A DNA stretch of 64,000 bases from Bradyrhizobium sp. MOS002. GTDB lineage: Bacteria; Pseudomonadota; Alphaproteobacteria; Rhizobiales; Xanthobacteraceae. The notes under the pieces were generated by a model. The model was not told the DNA's origin and ran no database searches. It was given only the letters and a program-made list of their open reading frames with translations. The position numbers were made by a program, and so were the translations under genes. The stretch spans positions 821,501 to 885,500 of the forward strand of contig NZ_PYFX01000001.1 of NCBI RefSeq assembly GCF_003020115.1, written 5' to 3'. Position 1 is the first letter of the stretch; the number at the start of each line of letters is the position of its first letter. This document shows positions 41,647 to 52,117 of this stretch, piece after piece.

Positions 41647-43245
41647 ATGCGGAGCGTACGGGCGCTCGCCGCGACGGCGGCGCTATCTTTGCTTGCGTTT
41701 TCGAGCATTGCACTCGCCGCCGAACCCAAGCAGGGCGGCATTTTGCGGATGTATCACCGCGACAGTCCCGGCAATGCCTCGATCCACGAAGGCGCGACCT
41801 ACTCGCTCAACGTTCCCTTCATGCCTGTGTTCAACAACCTCGTCATCTACAAGCAGGACGTGGCGCAGAACAGCATGGACACGATCGTGCCCGAGCTCGC
41901 CGAGAGCTGGGCCTGGGTCAACGACAACAAGACACTGACCTTCAAGCTGCGCCAGGGCGTGAAGTGGCACGACGGCAAGCCGTTCACCTCGGCGGATGTC
42001 AAATGCACCTTCGACATGCTGATGGGCAAGTCGCAGCAGAAGTTCCGGCAGAACCCGCGCAAGAGCTGGTACGAACAGGTCAACGACATCTCCACCAACG
42101 GCGATCTCGAAGTCTCCTTCAACCTGAAGCGGCCGCAGCCTTCGCTGCTGGCGTTGCTCGCCTCGGGCTACACGCCGGTGTATCCCTGCCACGTCTCACC
42201 CGGCGACATGCGCACGCACCCGGTCGGCACCGGGCCGTTCAAGTTCGTCGAGTTCAAGGCCAATGAATCGATCAAGCTGACCCGCAATCCCGACTATTGG
42301 CGCAAGGGCCGCCCCTATCTCGACGGCATCGAATTCACCATCATCCCGAACCGCTCGACCGCCATCCTCGCCTTCGTCGCCGGCAAGTTCGACATGGCCT
42401 TCCCGACCGAGGTGAGCATCCCGCTCCTGAAGGACGTCAAATCGCAGGCGCCGAACGCGGTATGCGTGGTCGAGCCCAACAATGTCGCCACCAACATCAT
42501 CGTCAATTCGTCCGCGCCGCCGTTCGACAATATCGACATCCGCCGCGCCATGGCGCTGTCGCTGGACCGCAAGGCGTTCATCTCGATCATGTTCGAAGGC
42601 CAGGGCGACGTCGGCGGAACCATGCTGCCGCCACCGAACGGGCTGTGGGGCATGCCGAAGGAGATGCTCGAGAGCATTCCGGGCTATGGCCCCGACATCA
42701 ACGCCAACCGCGAGGAAGCAAAAAAGCTGATGCAGAAGGCCGGCTACGGCCCGGACAAGCATCTCGCCGTCAAGGTCTCGACCCGCAACATTCCGGTCTA
42801 CCGCGATCCTGCTGTGATCCTGATCGATCAGCTCAAGAGCATCTATATCGACGGCGAGCTCGACGTGGTCGAGACCGCAAATTGGTTCCCGAAGATCGCG
42901 CGCAAGGATTACATGCTCGGGCTCAATTTGACCGGCAACGCCGTCGACGATCCCGACCAGTCCTTCTACGAGAACTATTCTTGCGGCTCCGAGCGCAACT
43001 ACACCAATTACTGCAACAAGGAGATCGAGAAGCTGTTCGACGTGCAGTCCCAGGAGACCGATGTCGCCAAACGCAAGAAGCTGGTGTGGGACATCGACAA
43101 GAAGTTGCAGGAGGACGTGGCACGCCCGATCATCTTCCACGCACGGACCGGTAGCTGCTGGCAACCTTACGTCAAGGGTGTGACTGTCATGTCGAACAGC
43201 TCCTACAACGGGTATCGGTACGAGGATGTCTGGATGGACAAGTAG
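41647..43245 (+). CDS. Peptide/opine-type ABC transporter substrate-binding protein
   Basis: This 532-residue secreted receptor has a signal peptide ending ALAAEPK (about residue 24). The family 5 solute-binding fold follows: AESWAWVNDNKTLTFKLRQGVKWHDGKPFTS is split across the classic domain start, and GTGPFKFVEF lies in the middle. The ATG at 41647 follows AGGGAGGACGAGG. It heads a five-gene operon with two permeases and two ATPases. Cluster-C receptors bind peptides, but many bind other organic compounds. The upstream CoA ligase hints at a carboxylic acid ligand. Confidence 0.93.
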   Translation: MRSVRALAATAALSLLAFSSIALAAEPKQGGILRMYHRDSPGNASIHEGATYSLNVPFMPVFNNLVIYKQDVAQNSMDTIVPELAESWAWVNDNKTLTFKLRQGVKWHDGKPFTSADVKCTFDMLMGKSQQKFRQNPRKSWYEQVNDISTNGDLEVSFNLKRPQPSLLALLASGYTPVYPCHVSPGDMRTHPVGTGPFKFVEFKANESIKLTRNPDYWRKGRPYLDGIEFTIIPNRSTAILAFVAGKFDMAFPTEVSIPLLKDVKSQAPNAVCVVEPNNVATNIIVNSSAPPFDNIDIRRAMALSLDRKAFISIMFEGQGDVGGTMLPPPNGLWGMPKEMLESIPGYGPDINANREEAKKLMQKAGYGPDKHLAVKVSTRNIPVYRDPAVILIDQLKSIYIDGELDVVETANWFPKIARKDYMLGLNLTGNAVDDPDQSFYENYSCGSERNYTNYCNKEIEKLFDVQSQETDVAKRKKLVWDIDKKLQEDVARPIIFHARTGSCWQPYVKGVTVMSNSSYNGYRYEDVWMDK

Positions 43246-43280
43246 CGCGGGCGGCTGACGGGTTCGACGGGAGGCGATGC

Positions 43281-44228
43281 ATGTTTGCCTATCTGGTGCG
43301 GCGCCTGCTGCTGATGCTCGTGACCTTGTTCGGGATCTCGATCGTCATCTTCTTCCTGCTGCGCATCGTGCCCGGCAACATCGTCGACATCCTGTTTGCC
43401 GCGGCTGGCTATGTCGATCCCGCGGACAAAGCCAATCTGGAAAAAGAGCTCGGCATCGACCAGCCGCTGGTGGTGCAATATTGGCACTGGATCAGCGGCT
43501 TCCTGCGCGGCGATTTCGGCTACTCCTACGTCTCCGAGAAGCCGGCGCTCCAGGAGATCCTGCCGCGGATCCCGATCACCGCGCGGCTTGCCGGCTTGGC
43601 GCTGTTGTTCTCGGCCTCGATCGGCATTCCCCTGGGCGTCATTAGCGCGGTGAAGCAGGGAACGAAGCTCGACTACGCATTGCGTGTGGTGAGCCTCAGC
43701 GGATTGTCGTTGCCCTCGTTCTGGCTCGGTCTGCTCATCCTCACCGCATCGGTGGCGATGTTCAACCAGATGCCGATCTTCAATCCCAATCCAGCGACCT
43801 GGCTGGAAGCGTTCGCAACCTATGCCGTGCCCGCCGCCGCCGTCGGCTTCCGCAGCGCGGCACTGACCATGCGCATCACCCGTTCCTCGATGCTGGAGGT
43901 GCTGCGGCAGGACTATATCCGCACCGCCCGCGCCAAGGGCGCATCGGACGCCGCCGTGAACTATCAGCATGCGCTGAAGAACGCGATTTTGCCTGTCATC
44001 ACCGTGATCGGCATCGAAGCGGCGTTCCTGATCGGCGGCCTTATCGTGACGGAGACCGTGTTCAACATCCCCGGCGTCGCGCGCTTCCTTGTCGAGGCGA
44101 TTCGCTGGCGCGATTATCCGATCGTGCAAAACCTGGTGATGCTGATTGCCATCGTCGTGGTGAGCGCGAATTTCATCGTCGACATGCTGTACGCCGTGTT
44201 CGACCCGCGTATCCGGTACACGGATTAG
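43281..44228 (+). CDS. ABC transporter permease, DppB type
   Basis: This 315-residue inner-membrane protein has about six helices. The N-terminal AYLVRRLLLMLVTLFGISIV and the EAA loop with DYIRTARAKGASDAAV are diagnostic of DppB/OppB permeases. It follows the receptor gene by 35 bases. The gap to the next permease gene is 190 bases and holds a family C repeat, which is unusual for this kind of operon. Confidence 0.94.
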   Translation: MFAYLVRRLLLMLVTLFGISIVIFFLLRIVPGNIVDILFAAAGYVDPADKANLEKELGIDQPLVVQYWHWISGFLRGDFGYSYVSEKPALQEILPRIPITARLAGLALLFSASIGIPLGVISAVKQGTKLDYALRVVSLSGLSLPSFWLGLLILTASVAMFNQMPIFNPNPATWLEAFATYAVPAAAVGFRSAALTMRITRSSMLEVLRQDYIRTARAKGASDAAVNYQHALKNAILPVITVIGIEAAFLIGGLIVTETVFNIPGVARFLVEAIRWRDYPIVQNLVMLIAIVVVSANFIVDMLYAVFDPRIRYTD

Positions 44229-44267
44229 CCCGATGATCATCACTCACACAAAGCTCGGGCGTTCGTT

Positions 44268-44408
44268 CACCTCTCCCCGCTTGCGGGGAGAGGTCGGATT
44301 GCGCAGCAATCCGGGTGAGGGGGAGCTTCCGCGAGCCCAACTCCCACCTCCCCCGTGGAGAGCCCCCCTCACCCCGACCCTCTCCCCGCGCGCGGGGAGA
44401 GGGAGAAG
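44268..44408. repeat. Family C-like repeat inside the importer operon
   Basis: Three hairpins can form: CTCTCCCCGCttGCGGGGAGAG on the left, GGATTGCgcaGCAATCC next to it, and CCTCTCCCCGCgcGCGGGGAGAGG on the right. The outer two are inverted copies of one sequence. It lies between the two permease genes and ends about 10 bases before the second start codon. Confidence 0.85.
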
Positions 44409-44418
44409 GTAAGAGCTC

Positions 44419-45311
44419 ATGGCTGCGATCGACTATGAGGTTGAACTGAGGCGCGCCGGGGCGCACGCGACCGTCGGCTGGCGGCGCGTGCTCTTTTTGG
44501 CGCAGCGGCATGTGCTGGGCGCGGCCGGGCTCGTCATCATGACCCTGTTCGTGTTCACCGCGATCTTCGCCGACTTCATCGCGCGTTACGATCCGCTGAC
44601 GATCGACGCCGCCCGGGCGCTGGCGCGTCCAAGCCTGGCGCACTGGATGGGCACGGATTCCTTCGGCCGCGATGTCTTCAGCCGCATCATTCATGGCGCG
44701 CGGATCTCGCTCGCGGTCGGCATCGGCTCGACCGCACTCGGAGGCTCGATCGGAGTGATCGTGGGCCTCACCTCCGGCTATCTTTCCGGCTGGGTCGATC
44801 TCGTGTTCCAGCGCGTCTCCGATGTCCTCCAGGCGCTGCCGCTGCTGGTGCTAGCCCTGATCATGACCGCGGCGCTCGGGCCGTCGTTGCCGAACGTCAT
44901 CATTGCGATCGCCATTCCGCTGATCCCGACCGTCTCGCGCGTCATCCGCGCCAACACGCTGGCGCTGCGCGAGCTGCCGTTCATCGAGGCTGCCAAGTCG
45001 ATCGGCATGAGCGAGGTACGCATCGCGCTCCGTCACGTGCTGCCGAACACGCTGGCACCGCTGATCGTGCTCGCGACCGCCCAGCTCGGCTCGACCATCC
45101 TCACGGAAGCCTCGCTCTCCTTCCTCGGCCTTGGCATTCCCGAGCCGTACCCGTCGTGGGGCCGCATGCTCTCCGAATCCGCCGCCGAATATGTCCGCAC
45201 GGCGCCATGGCTGGTGATCTTCCCGGGCATCGCCATCAGCCTCGCGGTGTTCGGCGCCAATCTGTTCGGCGACGCCCTGCGCGACATCCTCGATCCCCGG
45301 CAGCGCGGCTG

Positions 45312-45312
<1 letters not shown>
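44419..45312 (+). CDS. ABC transporter permease, DppC type
   Basis: This 297-residue permease has an N-terminal cytoplasmic tail, a helix at about 33-53, and the typical [21 protein letters not shown] near residue 75. The EAA loop reads [18 protein letters not shown]. It pairs with the DppB-type protein to form the membrane channel. The stop codon shares its last base with the next start. The ribosome site GGAGAGGGAGAAGG is contributed by the end of the preceding repeat. Confidence 0.94.
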
Positions 45313-46315
<1,003 letters not shown>

Positions 46316-46319
<4 letters not shown>

Positions 46320-47302
46320 CCGAGGCGCTGCTCGAAGTCACCGATCTCAAGAAGCACTATCCGGTGCGCGCCGGTGTGCTGCGCCGACAAATCGGCACGG
46401 TGCATGCGGTCGACGGCGTCTCGTTCTCGGTTGGGGTCGGCGAGACGCTGGGCCTCGTCGGCGAATCCGGCTGCGGCAAGTCGACGGTGGCGCGTAGCGT
46501 GCTGCGGCTGGTCGAGCCGACCTCCGGCCAGATCCGCCTCGAAGGCGAAGACATCACCCATCTCTCCAAGTCCGCGCTGCGGCCGCATCGCCGTTCGATG
46601 CAGATCGTGTTCCAGGATCCGTTCGCCTCGCTCAACCCGCGCATGACTGCCGGAGACATTGTCGGCGAGCCGCTGTTCGTGCACGGGCTCGCGACCGGCA
46701 AAGCGCTGGAGGTGCGTACCGCAAACCTGTTCGAGCAGGTGGGCTTGCGGCCCGACCAGATGCGCAACTTCCCGCACCAATTCTCCGGCGGCCAGCGCCA
46801 GCGCATCTGCATCGCCCGCGCGCTGGCGCTGGGGCCGCGGCTGATCGTCTGCGACGAGCCGGTCTCCGCGCTCGACGTCTCGATCCAGGCGCAGGTGATC
46901 AACCTCCTGATCGACCTGCAACGCCAGCACGGCTTCTCCTATCTCTTCATCGCGCATGACCTCGCCGTGGTCGCCCATATCAGCCACCGCGTCGCCGTGA
47001 TGTATCTCGGCCGCATCGTCGAGATTGCCGACAAGGACGAGCTGTTCCGCAATCCGCGCCATCCCTATACGCAGGCCCTGCTCGCCTCGGTGCCGGTCGC
47101 CAACCCGCTCGCCAAGAAGCTCGTGCCGCTGGTCGATGGCGACGTGCCAAGCCCGGTCAATCCGCCGCCGGGATGCGCGTTTCACACCCGCTGCCGGTTT
47201 GCGATGGAGCGATGCAGGACGGAACGGCCGGCGCTGGTGGAGGCGGGCGACGGGCACCAGGTGGCATGTTTGCTCAACGAGGGGACGGGGCAGAGCCAGT
47301 AG
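46316..47302 (+). CDS. ABC transporter ATP-binding protein, DppF type
   Basis: This 328-residue ATPase is the second of the pair. It has Walker [22 protein letters not shown], signature FSGGQRQR and Walker [15 protein letters not shown]. The C-terminal extension has [17 protein letters not shown]. It forms the heterodimeric motor with the DppD-type protein. It is the last gene of the importer operon, followed closely by a single family A hairpin that may serve as its 3' end. Confidence 0.95.
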
Positions 47303-47309
47303 CTCCGCT

Positions 47310-47335
47310 GTCGTCCCGGCGAAAGCCGGGACGAC
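47310..47335. repeat. Family A hairpin, single
   Basis: GTCGTCCCGGC and GCCGGGACGAC are perfect inverted arms around GAAA, with no core. It looks like a family A element that has lost everything between its outer ends. It sits in the 52-base convergent gap after the importer operon. Confidence 0.85.
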
Positions 47336-47354
47336 GAGTTGAGTTCGGGGTGCC

Positions 47355-49331
47355 CTACCCCGCCCCGATCTCCGCCACGATCTTCCCCGTGGTCACCTGT
47401 TCGCCCTCGGCAACGTCAATCGCGGCGACGACGCCGTCGATGCCGGCCTTGTGGACGTGCTCCATCTTCATTGCTTCCAGCGTCAGCACCGGCTGACCGG
47501 CGGTGACGCGGTCGCCCGGCTTGACCAGAACGGCAACGACGCGGCCGTTCATGGCGGCGCGGACCTTGCCGTCGCCGCCATTGCTTGCGGCGGCCTTCGG
47601 CGCGGCGAGGGTGAGATCGGCGGCAGCGACCGGGATGCCGCGGCGCTGGACATACAGCAAGTCGCTGTCGCGCAGGAATTTGGCGCTGTCCATCACGCCG
47701 TCGTGGCGGAAGCGGATTGCGTCGGGATCGAGCTGGTCGATCTCGAACTTGTCCTGCCGGCCGTCGATGGCAACAATGTAGCTGCCATCGCGTTCGCGCC
47801 AGACTTCGAGCTCATACCCATGGCCTGCGATCTCGATTTTCGCCGGCAGCGGGAACGTTGCCGCGAGGCTCCGTCCCCGGCGCCACGCCGGTGCCTGCGG
47901 GTTCGTGACGTAGAGCAGCAGGCCGGCCAAAGCGATATCGAATGCGGCGTCCGCGCGCGGCGCCAGCAACTCGTCGCGATGCGCACCAATGAACGCCGTG
48001 GTCGCCTCGCCTTTGGCGAAGCCGGAATGACGCAGGCACGCCATCAGGAACGCCTGGTTGGTGGTGACGCCGAATCCGGTCAACTGCTCCAGGCCGACGA
48101 TCAGCCGCGCCCTCGCCTCCTCGCGTGTCGCGCCATGGCTGATCACCTTGGCGATCATGGAATCGTAGAACGGCGGAATCTCGGAGCCCGATTGCAGCGC
48201 ATGCTCGACGCGGACGCCATCCGGCACCTGCCAGCGCGCCATGCGCCCGGACTGCGGCATGAAATCATGCGTCGCATCCTCGGAGCACAGCCGCACCTCG
48301 ATGGCATGGCATTCGAAGCGGATGTCCTGCTGCTTCACCGGCAATGGCTCGCCGCGCGCGACGCGCAGCTGCAATTCGACGAGATCAAGCCCGGTAATCG
48401 CCTCGGTCACGGGATGCTCGACCTGGAGGCGCGTGTTCATTTCCATGAAGTAGAACGCGCCGCTCGAATCGAGCAGGAATTCGAGCGTGCCGGCGCCCTC
48501 GTAACGCAGCGCCTTCACGGCGGCGATCGCGACCTCGCCCATTTTCGCGCGTAGTTCCGGCGTCACCGCGGGCGACGGCGCTTCCTCGATCAACTTCTGG
48601 TGCCGCCGCTGGATCGAGCAATCGCGCTCGCCGAGATGGATGGCGTTGCCATGGCTGTCGCCGAACACCTGAATCTCGATGTGACGGGGACTCTGGATGG
48701 CGCGTTCGAGGATCACCGTCGGATCGCCAAAGGCTGCCTTCGCCTCGGAGCGCGCGCTACGCAGCGCGTCGGAAAATGCCGCGACATCCGGCACGAGTCG
48801 CATGCCGCGTCCACCGCCGCCGGCAACCGCCTTGATCATCACGGGGAAGCCGATCTTTCTGGCTTCTGCGAGCATGACCTCGTCGCCCTGATCGGCCCCC
48901 TGATAGCCGGGTACGACGGGCACGCCGGCCTTTTTCATGATATCCTTGGCACCGGCCTTGTTGCCCATCGCCGCGATCGCCTGCGGCGACGGACCGATAA
49001 AAACGAGGCCGGCATCCTTGCAGGCCTGCGCAAAATCCTCGTTCTCGGCGAGGAAGCCGTAGCCGGGATGCACGGCATCCGCGCCGCTGGCCTTTGCGGC
49101 CGCGATGATCGCGGCGATGTTGAGGTAGGATTGCGCCGGCAGCGCTTCTCCGATGCGCACGGCCTGGTCGGCTTGTTGCACATGAAGTGCGTCGCGATCC
49201 GCATCCGAATAGACCGCGACGACACCGAGACCGAGCTTCCGCGCGCTTCGCATCACGCGCAATGCGATCTCGCCGCGATTGGCGATCAAGACCTTGAAGA
49301 ACGGCCGGTGCTGCGTTGAACCGTTCCTCAT
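47355..49331 (-). CDS. Acyl-CoA carboxylase alpha subunit (biotin carboxylase plus BCCP)
   Basis: This 658-residue protein has a biotin carboxylase domain (about 13-460) with FFKVLIANRGEIALRVMRSA, HPGYGFLAENEDFAQAC and EMNTRLQVEHPVTE. A linker domain follows, then a C-terminal biotinyl domain with EAMKMEH, the biotin lysine near K622. It carboxylates its own biotin using ATP and bicarbonate. The ATG at 49331 overlaps the stop of the carboxyltransferase gene. Length and domain order fit methylcrotonyl-, geranyl- or propionyl-CoA carboxylases; which one depends on the beta subunit. Confidence 0.94.
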   Translation of the reverse strand: MRNGSTQHRPFFKVLIANRGEIALRVMRSARKLGLGVVAVYSDADRDALHVQQADQAVRIGEALPAQSYLNIAAIIAAAKASGADAVHPGYGFLAENEDFAQACKDAGLVFIGPSPQAIAAMGNKAGAKDIMKKAGVPVVPGYQGADQGDEVMLAEARKIGFPVMIKAVAGGGGRGMRLVPDVAAFSDALRSARSEAKAAFGDPTVILERAIQSPRHIEIQVFGDSHGNAIHLGERDCSIQRRHQKLIEEAPSPAVTPELRAKMGEVAIAAVKALRYEGAGTLEFLLDSSGAFYFMEMNTRLQVEHPVTEAITGLDLVELQLRVARGEPLPVKQQDIRFECHAIEVRLCSEDATHDFMPQSGRMARWQVPDGVRVEHALQSGSEIPPFYDSMIAKVISHGATREEARARLIVGLEQLTGFGVTTNQAFLMACLRHSGFAKGEATTAFIGAHRDELLAPRADAAFDIALAGLLLYVTNPQAPAWRRGRSLAATFPLPAKIEIAGHGYELEVWRERDGSYIVAIDGRQDKFEIDQLDPDAIRFRHDGVMDSAKFLRDSDLLYVQRRGIPVAAADLTLAAPKAAASNGGDGKVRAAMNGRVVAVLVKPGDRVTAGQPVLTLEAMKMEHVHKAGIDGVVAAIDVAEGEQVTTGKIVAEIGAG

Positions 49332-50944
49332 GGGCGAGCCACCGAAAACTGCATGCGCTGGGGTGTACGCGCATCGCCCTCGCGGCAGATCGCGAGCACC
49401 TCCGACAGCACAGCGCGGGTGTCGCGCGGATCGATCACGCCGTCGTCGAGCACGCGCGCGCTGGTCGAGAACACGTCCATCTGGCCGTCGAACACGCCGA
49501 TGATCTGCGCCTTCATGGCATCGAGCTTTTCTTTTTCGACCGGCTTGCCCCGGCGAGCTGCCGCGGCCTCGGTCACGATCGCCATGGTCTCGGCGGCCTG
49601 CTCGCCGCCCATCACGGCGGTCTTGGCGTTGGGCCAGGAGAAGCAGAAGCGCGGATGGAAGCCACGGCCGCACATGCCGTAATTGCCGGCGCCAAAGGAA
49701 GCGCCGCAATAGATGGTGATCTGCGGCACCGTCGCCGAGGTAACAGCCTGGATCATCTTGGAGCCGTGCTTGATCATGCCGGCTTCTTCATAGGCTTTGC
49801 CCACCATGTAGCCGGTGGTGTTGTTGAGATAAAGGATCGGCGTACGGGTCTGGCAACAGGCCTGGATGAAATGCGTCGCCTTGTTGGCACCGGCGGGATC
49901 GAGCGGACCGTTGTTGGTGATGATGCCGATGGCCTGGCCCTCGATGCGGGCATGGCCGCAGACGGTGGCCGGGCCGTAATTCGGCGCCATCTCGGTGAAA
50001 TCGGAATCGTCCACGATGCGCGCGATGACCTGCTTCATGTCCACGGAGCGCTTGTGGTCCATCGGCATGATGCCGAGCAGCTCGTCCTGGTCGTAGCGCG
50101 GCGGCTTGTATTGCGCAGCTCCCTGGTCCGGCCGCTCCCATTCCAGCGCCGCTATGATCTCGCGCGCGATGCGCAGGGCGTCGCGGTCATCCTCAGCGAG
50201 ATAGTCGCCGAGGCCGGAAACCTGCGTGTGCATCTCGGCGCCGCCAAGCTCCTCCTCGGTCGCGATCTCGCCGGTTGCAGCCTTCAGCAGCGGCGGGCCC
50301 GCGAGGAAGGCGCGAGTGCGGCCGCGGACCATGACGATATAGTCCGACAGGCCGGTCTGATAGGCGCCGCCGGCGGTCGACGAGCCATGCGTCACGGTGA
50401 CGACGGGCAGCCCTGCCGCCGAGAGCCGCGCGAGATTGCGAAAGATGTTGCCGCCGCGGACGAAGTCTTCGACGCGGTAACGCAGGAGATTGGCGCCGGC
50501 GCTTTCGACCAGCTGGACGTAAGGCAGCTTGTTCTCCAGCGCGAGCTCCTGTACCCGCAGCGTCTTGTCGAGACCGTAGGGCTGAAGCGCGCCGGCATCG
50601 ATGCCGGAATCGTTGGCGCTGATCATGCAGCGGATGCCCGAGACGAAGCCGATGCCGGCGATGACGCCGCCGCTGGGCACGCTTTTGTCCGGATCCGATA
50701 CGTCGAACATGTAGCCGGCGAGCGTGGACAGCTCGATGAAGGGCGCGCCAGGATCGAGCACCAGCGCGACGCGCTCGCGCGGCAACAGCTGTCCGCGCTT
50801 GTGGAAGCGATCTTTCGCCGCGGCCGACGCCGCACGCGTGCGCCCTTCCAGCGCGCGCATGCGGTCGATCAGGCCGAGCATGCCGTCGCGGTTGGCGCGA
50901 TAGGCGGCACTGCCGGAGGAGATGGTGTTTTCGAGAATGGACAT
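49328..50944 (-). CDS. Acyl-CoA carboxylase beta subunit (carboxyltransferase)
   Basis: This 538-residue protein has the N- and C-terminal crotonase-fold halves of biotin-dependent carboxyltransferases. Landmarks are RERVALVLDPGAPFIEL, SGGVIAGIGFVSG, THGSSTAGGAYQ, ELGGAEMHTQVSGLGDYLAE and TPILYLNNTTGYMVG. The GGAEMHTQVSG segment and overall length are closest, from memory, to geranyl-CoA/methylcrotonyl-CoA carboxylases rather than propionyl-CoA carboxylase. It transfers CO2 from biotin to an enoyl- or acyl-CoA. It is coupled to the alpha gene by an ATGA overlap. Substrate needs testing. Confidence 0.92.
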   Translation of the reverse strand: MSILENTISSGSAAYRANRDGMLGLIDRMRALEGRTRAASAAAKDRFHKRGQLLPRERVALVLDPGAPFIELSTLAGYMFDVSDPDKSVPSGGVIAGIGFVSGIRCMISANDSGIDAGALQPYGLDKTLRVQELALENKLPYVQLVESAGANLLRYRVEDFVRGGNIFRNLARLSAAGLPVVTVTHGSSTAGGAYQTGLSDYIVMVRGRTRAFLAGPPLLKAATGEIATEEELGGAEMHTQVSGLGDYLAEDDRDALRIAREIIAALEWERPDQGAAQYKPPRYDQDELLGIMPMDHKRSVDMKQVIARIVDDSDFTEMAPNYGPATVCGHARIEGQAIGIITNNGPLDPAGANKATHFIQACCQTRTPILYLNNTTGYMVGKAYEEAGMIKHGSKMIQAVTSATVPQITIYCGASFGAGNYGMCGRGFHPRFCFSWPNAKTAVMGGEQAAETMAIVTEAAAARRGKPVEKEKLDAMKAQIIGVFDGQMDVFSTSARVLDDGVIDPRDTRAVLSEVLAICREGDARTPQRMQFSVARP

Positions 50945-50958
50945 AACTCAATCCTGCT

Positions 50959-51044
50959 CGTCCTTGCGAGGAGCGAAGCGACGAAGCAATCCAGACTGCA
51001 TCCATGGAGAGATTCTGGATTGCTTCGCTTCGCTCGCAATGACG
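50959..51044. repeat. Family B palindromic repeat, inverted copy
   Basis: This is the reverse complement orientation of the copies at 8446 and 12475. The central palindrome is TCCATGGA instead of TTCCGCGGAA, so symmetry is kept although the bases differ. It lies between the carboxyltransferase start and the BKACE gene stop. Confidence 0.88.
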
Positions 51045-51058
51045 GTTGAGGCGATAAT

Positions 51059-51925
51059 TTACCTGTTCGTCCCAAAAATCTTCCGCGCTTCGGCCGGGCT
51101 GGCGATCTCGCGGCCCGCACGGCGGGCGCAGGCGGCGATGGCCTCGATCAGCTGGCCGTTCGACGTCACCTTCTTGCCGTCGGCGAGATAGAAGGCATCC
51201 TCGAGACCGGTGCGCAGATGACCGCCGAGCTCGGCGCAGCGCTGATGCAGCGGCCAGATCTCTTCGCGGCCGATCGCGGTGACCTGAAATTGCGCCTCGG
51301 GACGCTTCAGCTTGATCAGGATCGGCAGCAGATCGGGATCCGACGGCATGCCGGAGGCGACGCCCATCACGAAGTTATATTCAAGCGGGCCCTTGTACAT
51401 GCCGACCTGGCGGTACATGCCGACGCACCGGACGATGCCAACGTCAAAACATTCGAATTCGGGAATGGTACCGACCGCGTTCATGACGTCGAGATAGTCC
51501 TTCACCTTCTCGACCGCATTGTCGAACATCATCGGCGGCCAGGCCCAGCTGTTGTCGGCCTTCACCTTCAGATAGTTCAGCGAGCCGGCATTGCAGGCGG
51601 CGATCTCTGGCCTGGTCTCGCGGATGCAATCCAGCGCGCCGCTGTAGTTCGGCCCTGACACACCCGAGGTGTGGTTGATGATCACGCCGGGGCAGGCTTC
51701 GCGGATCGCCTGCTGGATCTCCTTGCTGACACTGACCTCCCAGGACGGCAGATGCCCCTTGTCCGGCGCCTGCTGGCGCAGATGGATATGCATGATGGAC
51801 GCGCCGGCATCGAACGCAGCCTTGGCCTCGCGCGCCATCTGCTCGGGCGTCACAGGCACGTTGTGCTGCTTCGGGTCGGTGAGCACGCCGTTCAGCGCGC
51901 AGGTGATGACAGCCTTGTCACTCAT
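51059..51925 (-). CDS. BKACE family beta-keto acid cleavage enzyme (DUF849)
   Basis: This 288-residue TIM-barrel protein begins DKAVITCALNGVLTD and carries the metal-binding pair H46-I-H48 in SIMHIHLRQQAPDKG. Later landmarks are INHTSGVSG and PEIAACNAGSLN. These identify the 3-keto-5-aminohexanoate cleavage (Kce) superfamily. Members convert a beta-keto acid plus acetyl-CoA into acetoacetate and a new acyl-CoA. The first strand lacks the AxT/E text of typical lysine-fermentation enzymes, so the keto acid is probably different. The start at 51925 fits the family better than 51943. It lies between carboxylase and AraC genes on the same strand. Confidence 0.9.
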   Translation of the reverse strand: MSDKAVITCALNGVLTDPKQHNVPVTPEQMAREAKAAFDAGASIMHIHLRQQAPDKGHLPSWEVSVSKEIQQAIREACPGVIINHTSGVSGPNYSGALDCIRETRPEIAACNAGSLNYLKVKADNSWAWPPMMFDNAVEKVKDYLDVMNAVGTIPEFECFDVGIVRCVGMYRQVGMYKGPLEYNFVMGVASGMPSDPDLLPILIKLKRPEAQFQVTAIGREEIWPLHQRCAELGGHLRTGLEDAFYLADGKKVTSNGQLIEAIAACARRAGREIASPAEARKIFGTNR

Positions 51926-52019
51926 GCCTTGAATGTCTCGCACGTTGATAATTCAACGTTTGCGATCATGTGATGGGTGGCATGCGGCTTCTTGCGCGGA
52001 GAAGCTGGAAAACGGAAGT

Positions 52020-52111
52020 CGTAGGGTGGGTTAGCCGAAGGCGTAACCCACCTCTTAAGCTTCCTCGGAGGCAGAATTGGTGGATTACGCCTTCGGCTAA
52101 TCCACCCTACG
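52020..52111. repeat. Family F palindromic repeat
   Basis: CGTAGGGTGGGTTAGCCGAA and TTCGGCTAATCCACCCTACG are near-perfect inverted ends of a 92-base element, with GCGTAACCCACC and GGTGGATTACGC inside them. It lies in the 192-base gap between the BKACE and AraC genes. Only one copy is in this window. Confidence 0.85.
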
Positions 52112-52117
52112 AAGCGA

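Noticed and set aside
49316..51049. A 577-codon plus-strand frame opposite the carboxyltransferase
   Set aside because: It mirrors a gene with all family motifs and shows no domain of its own.
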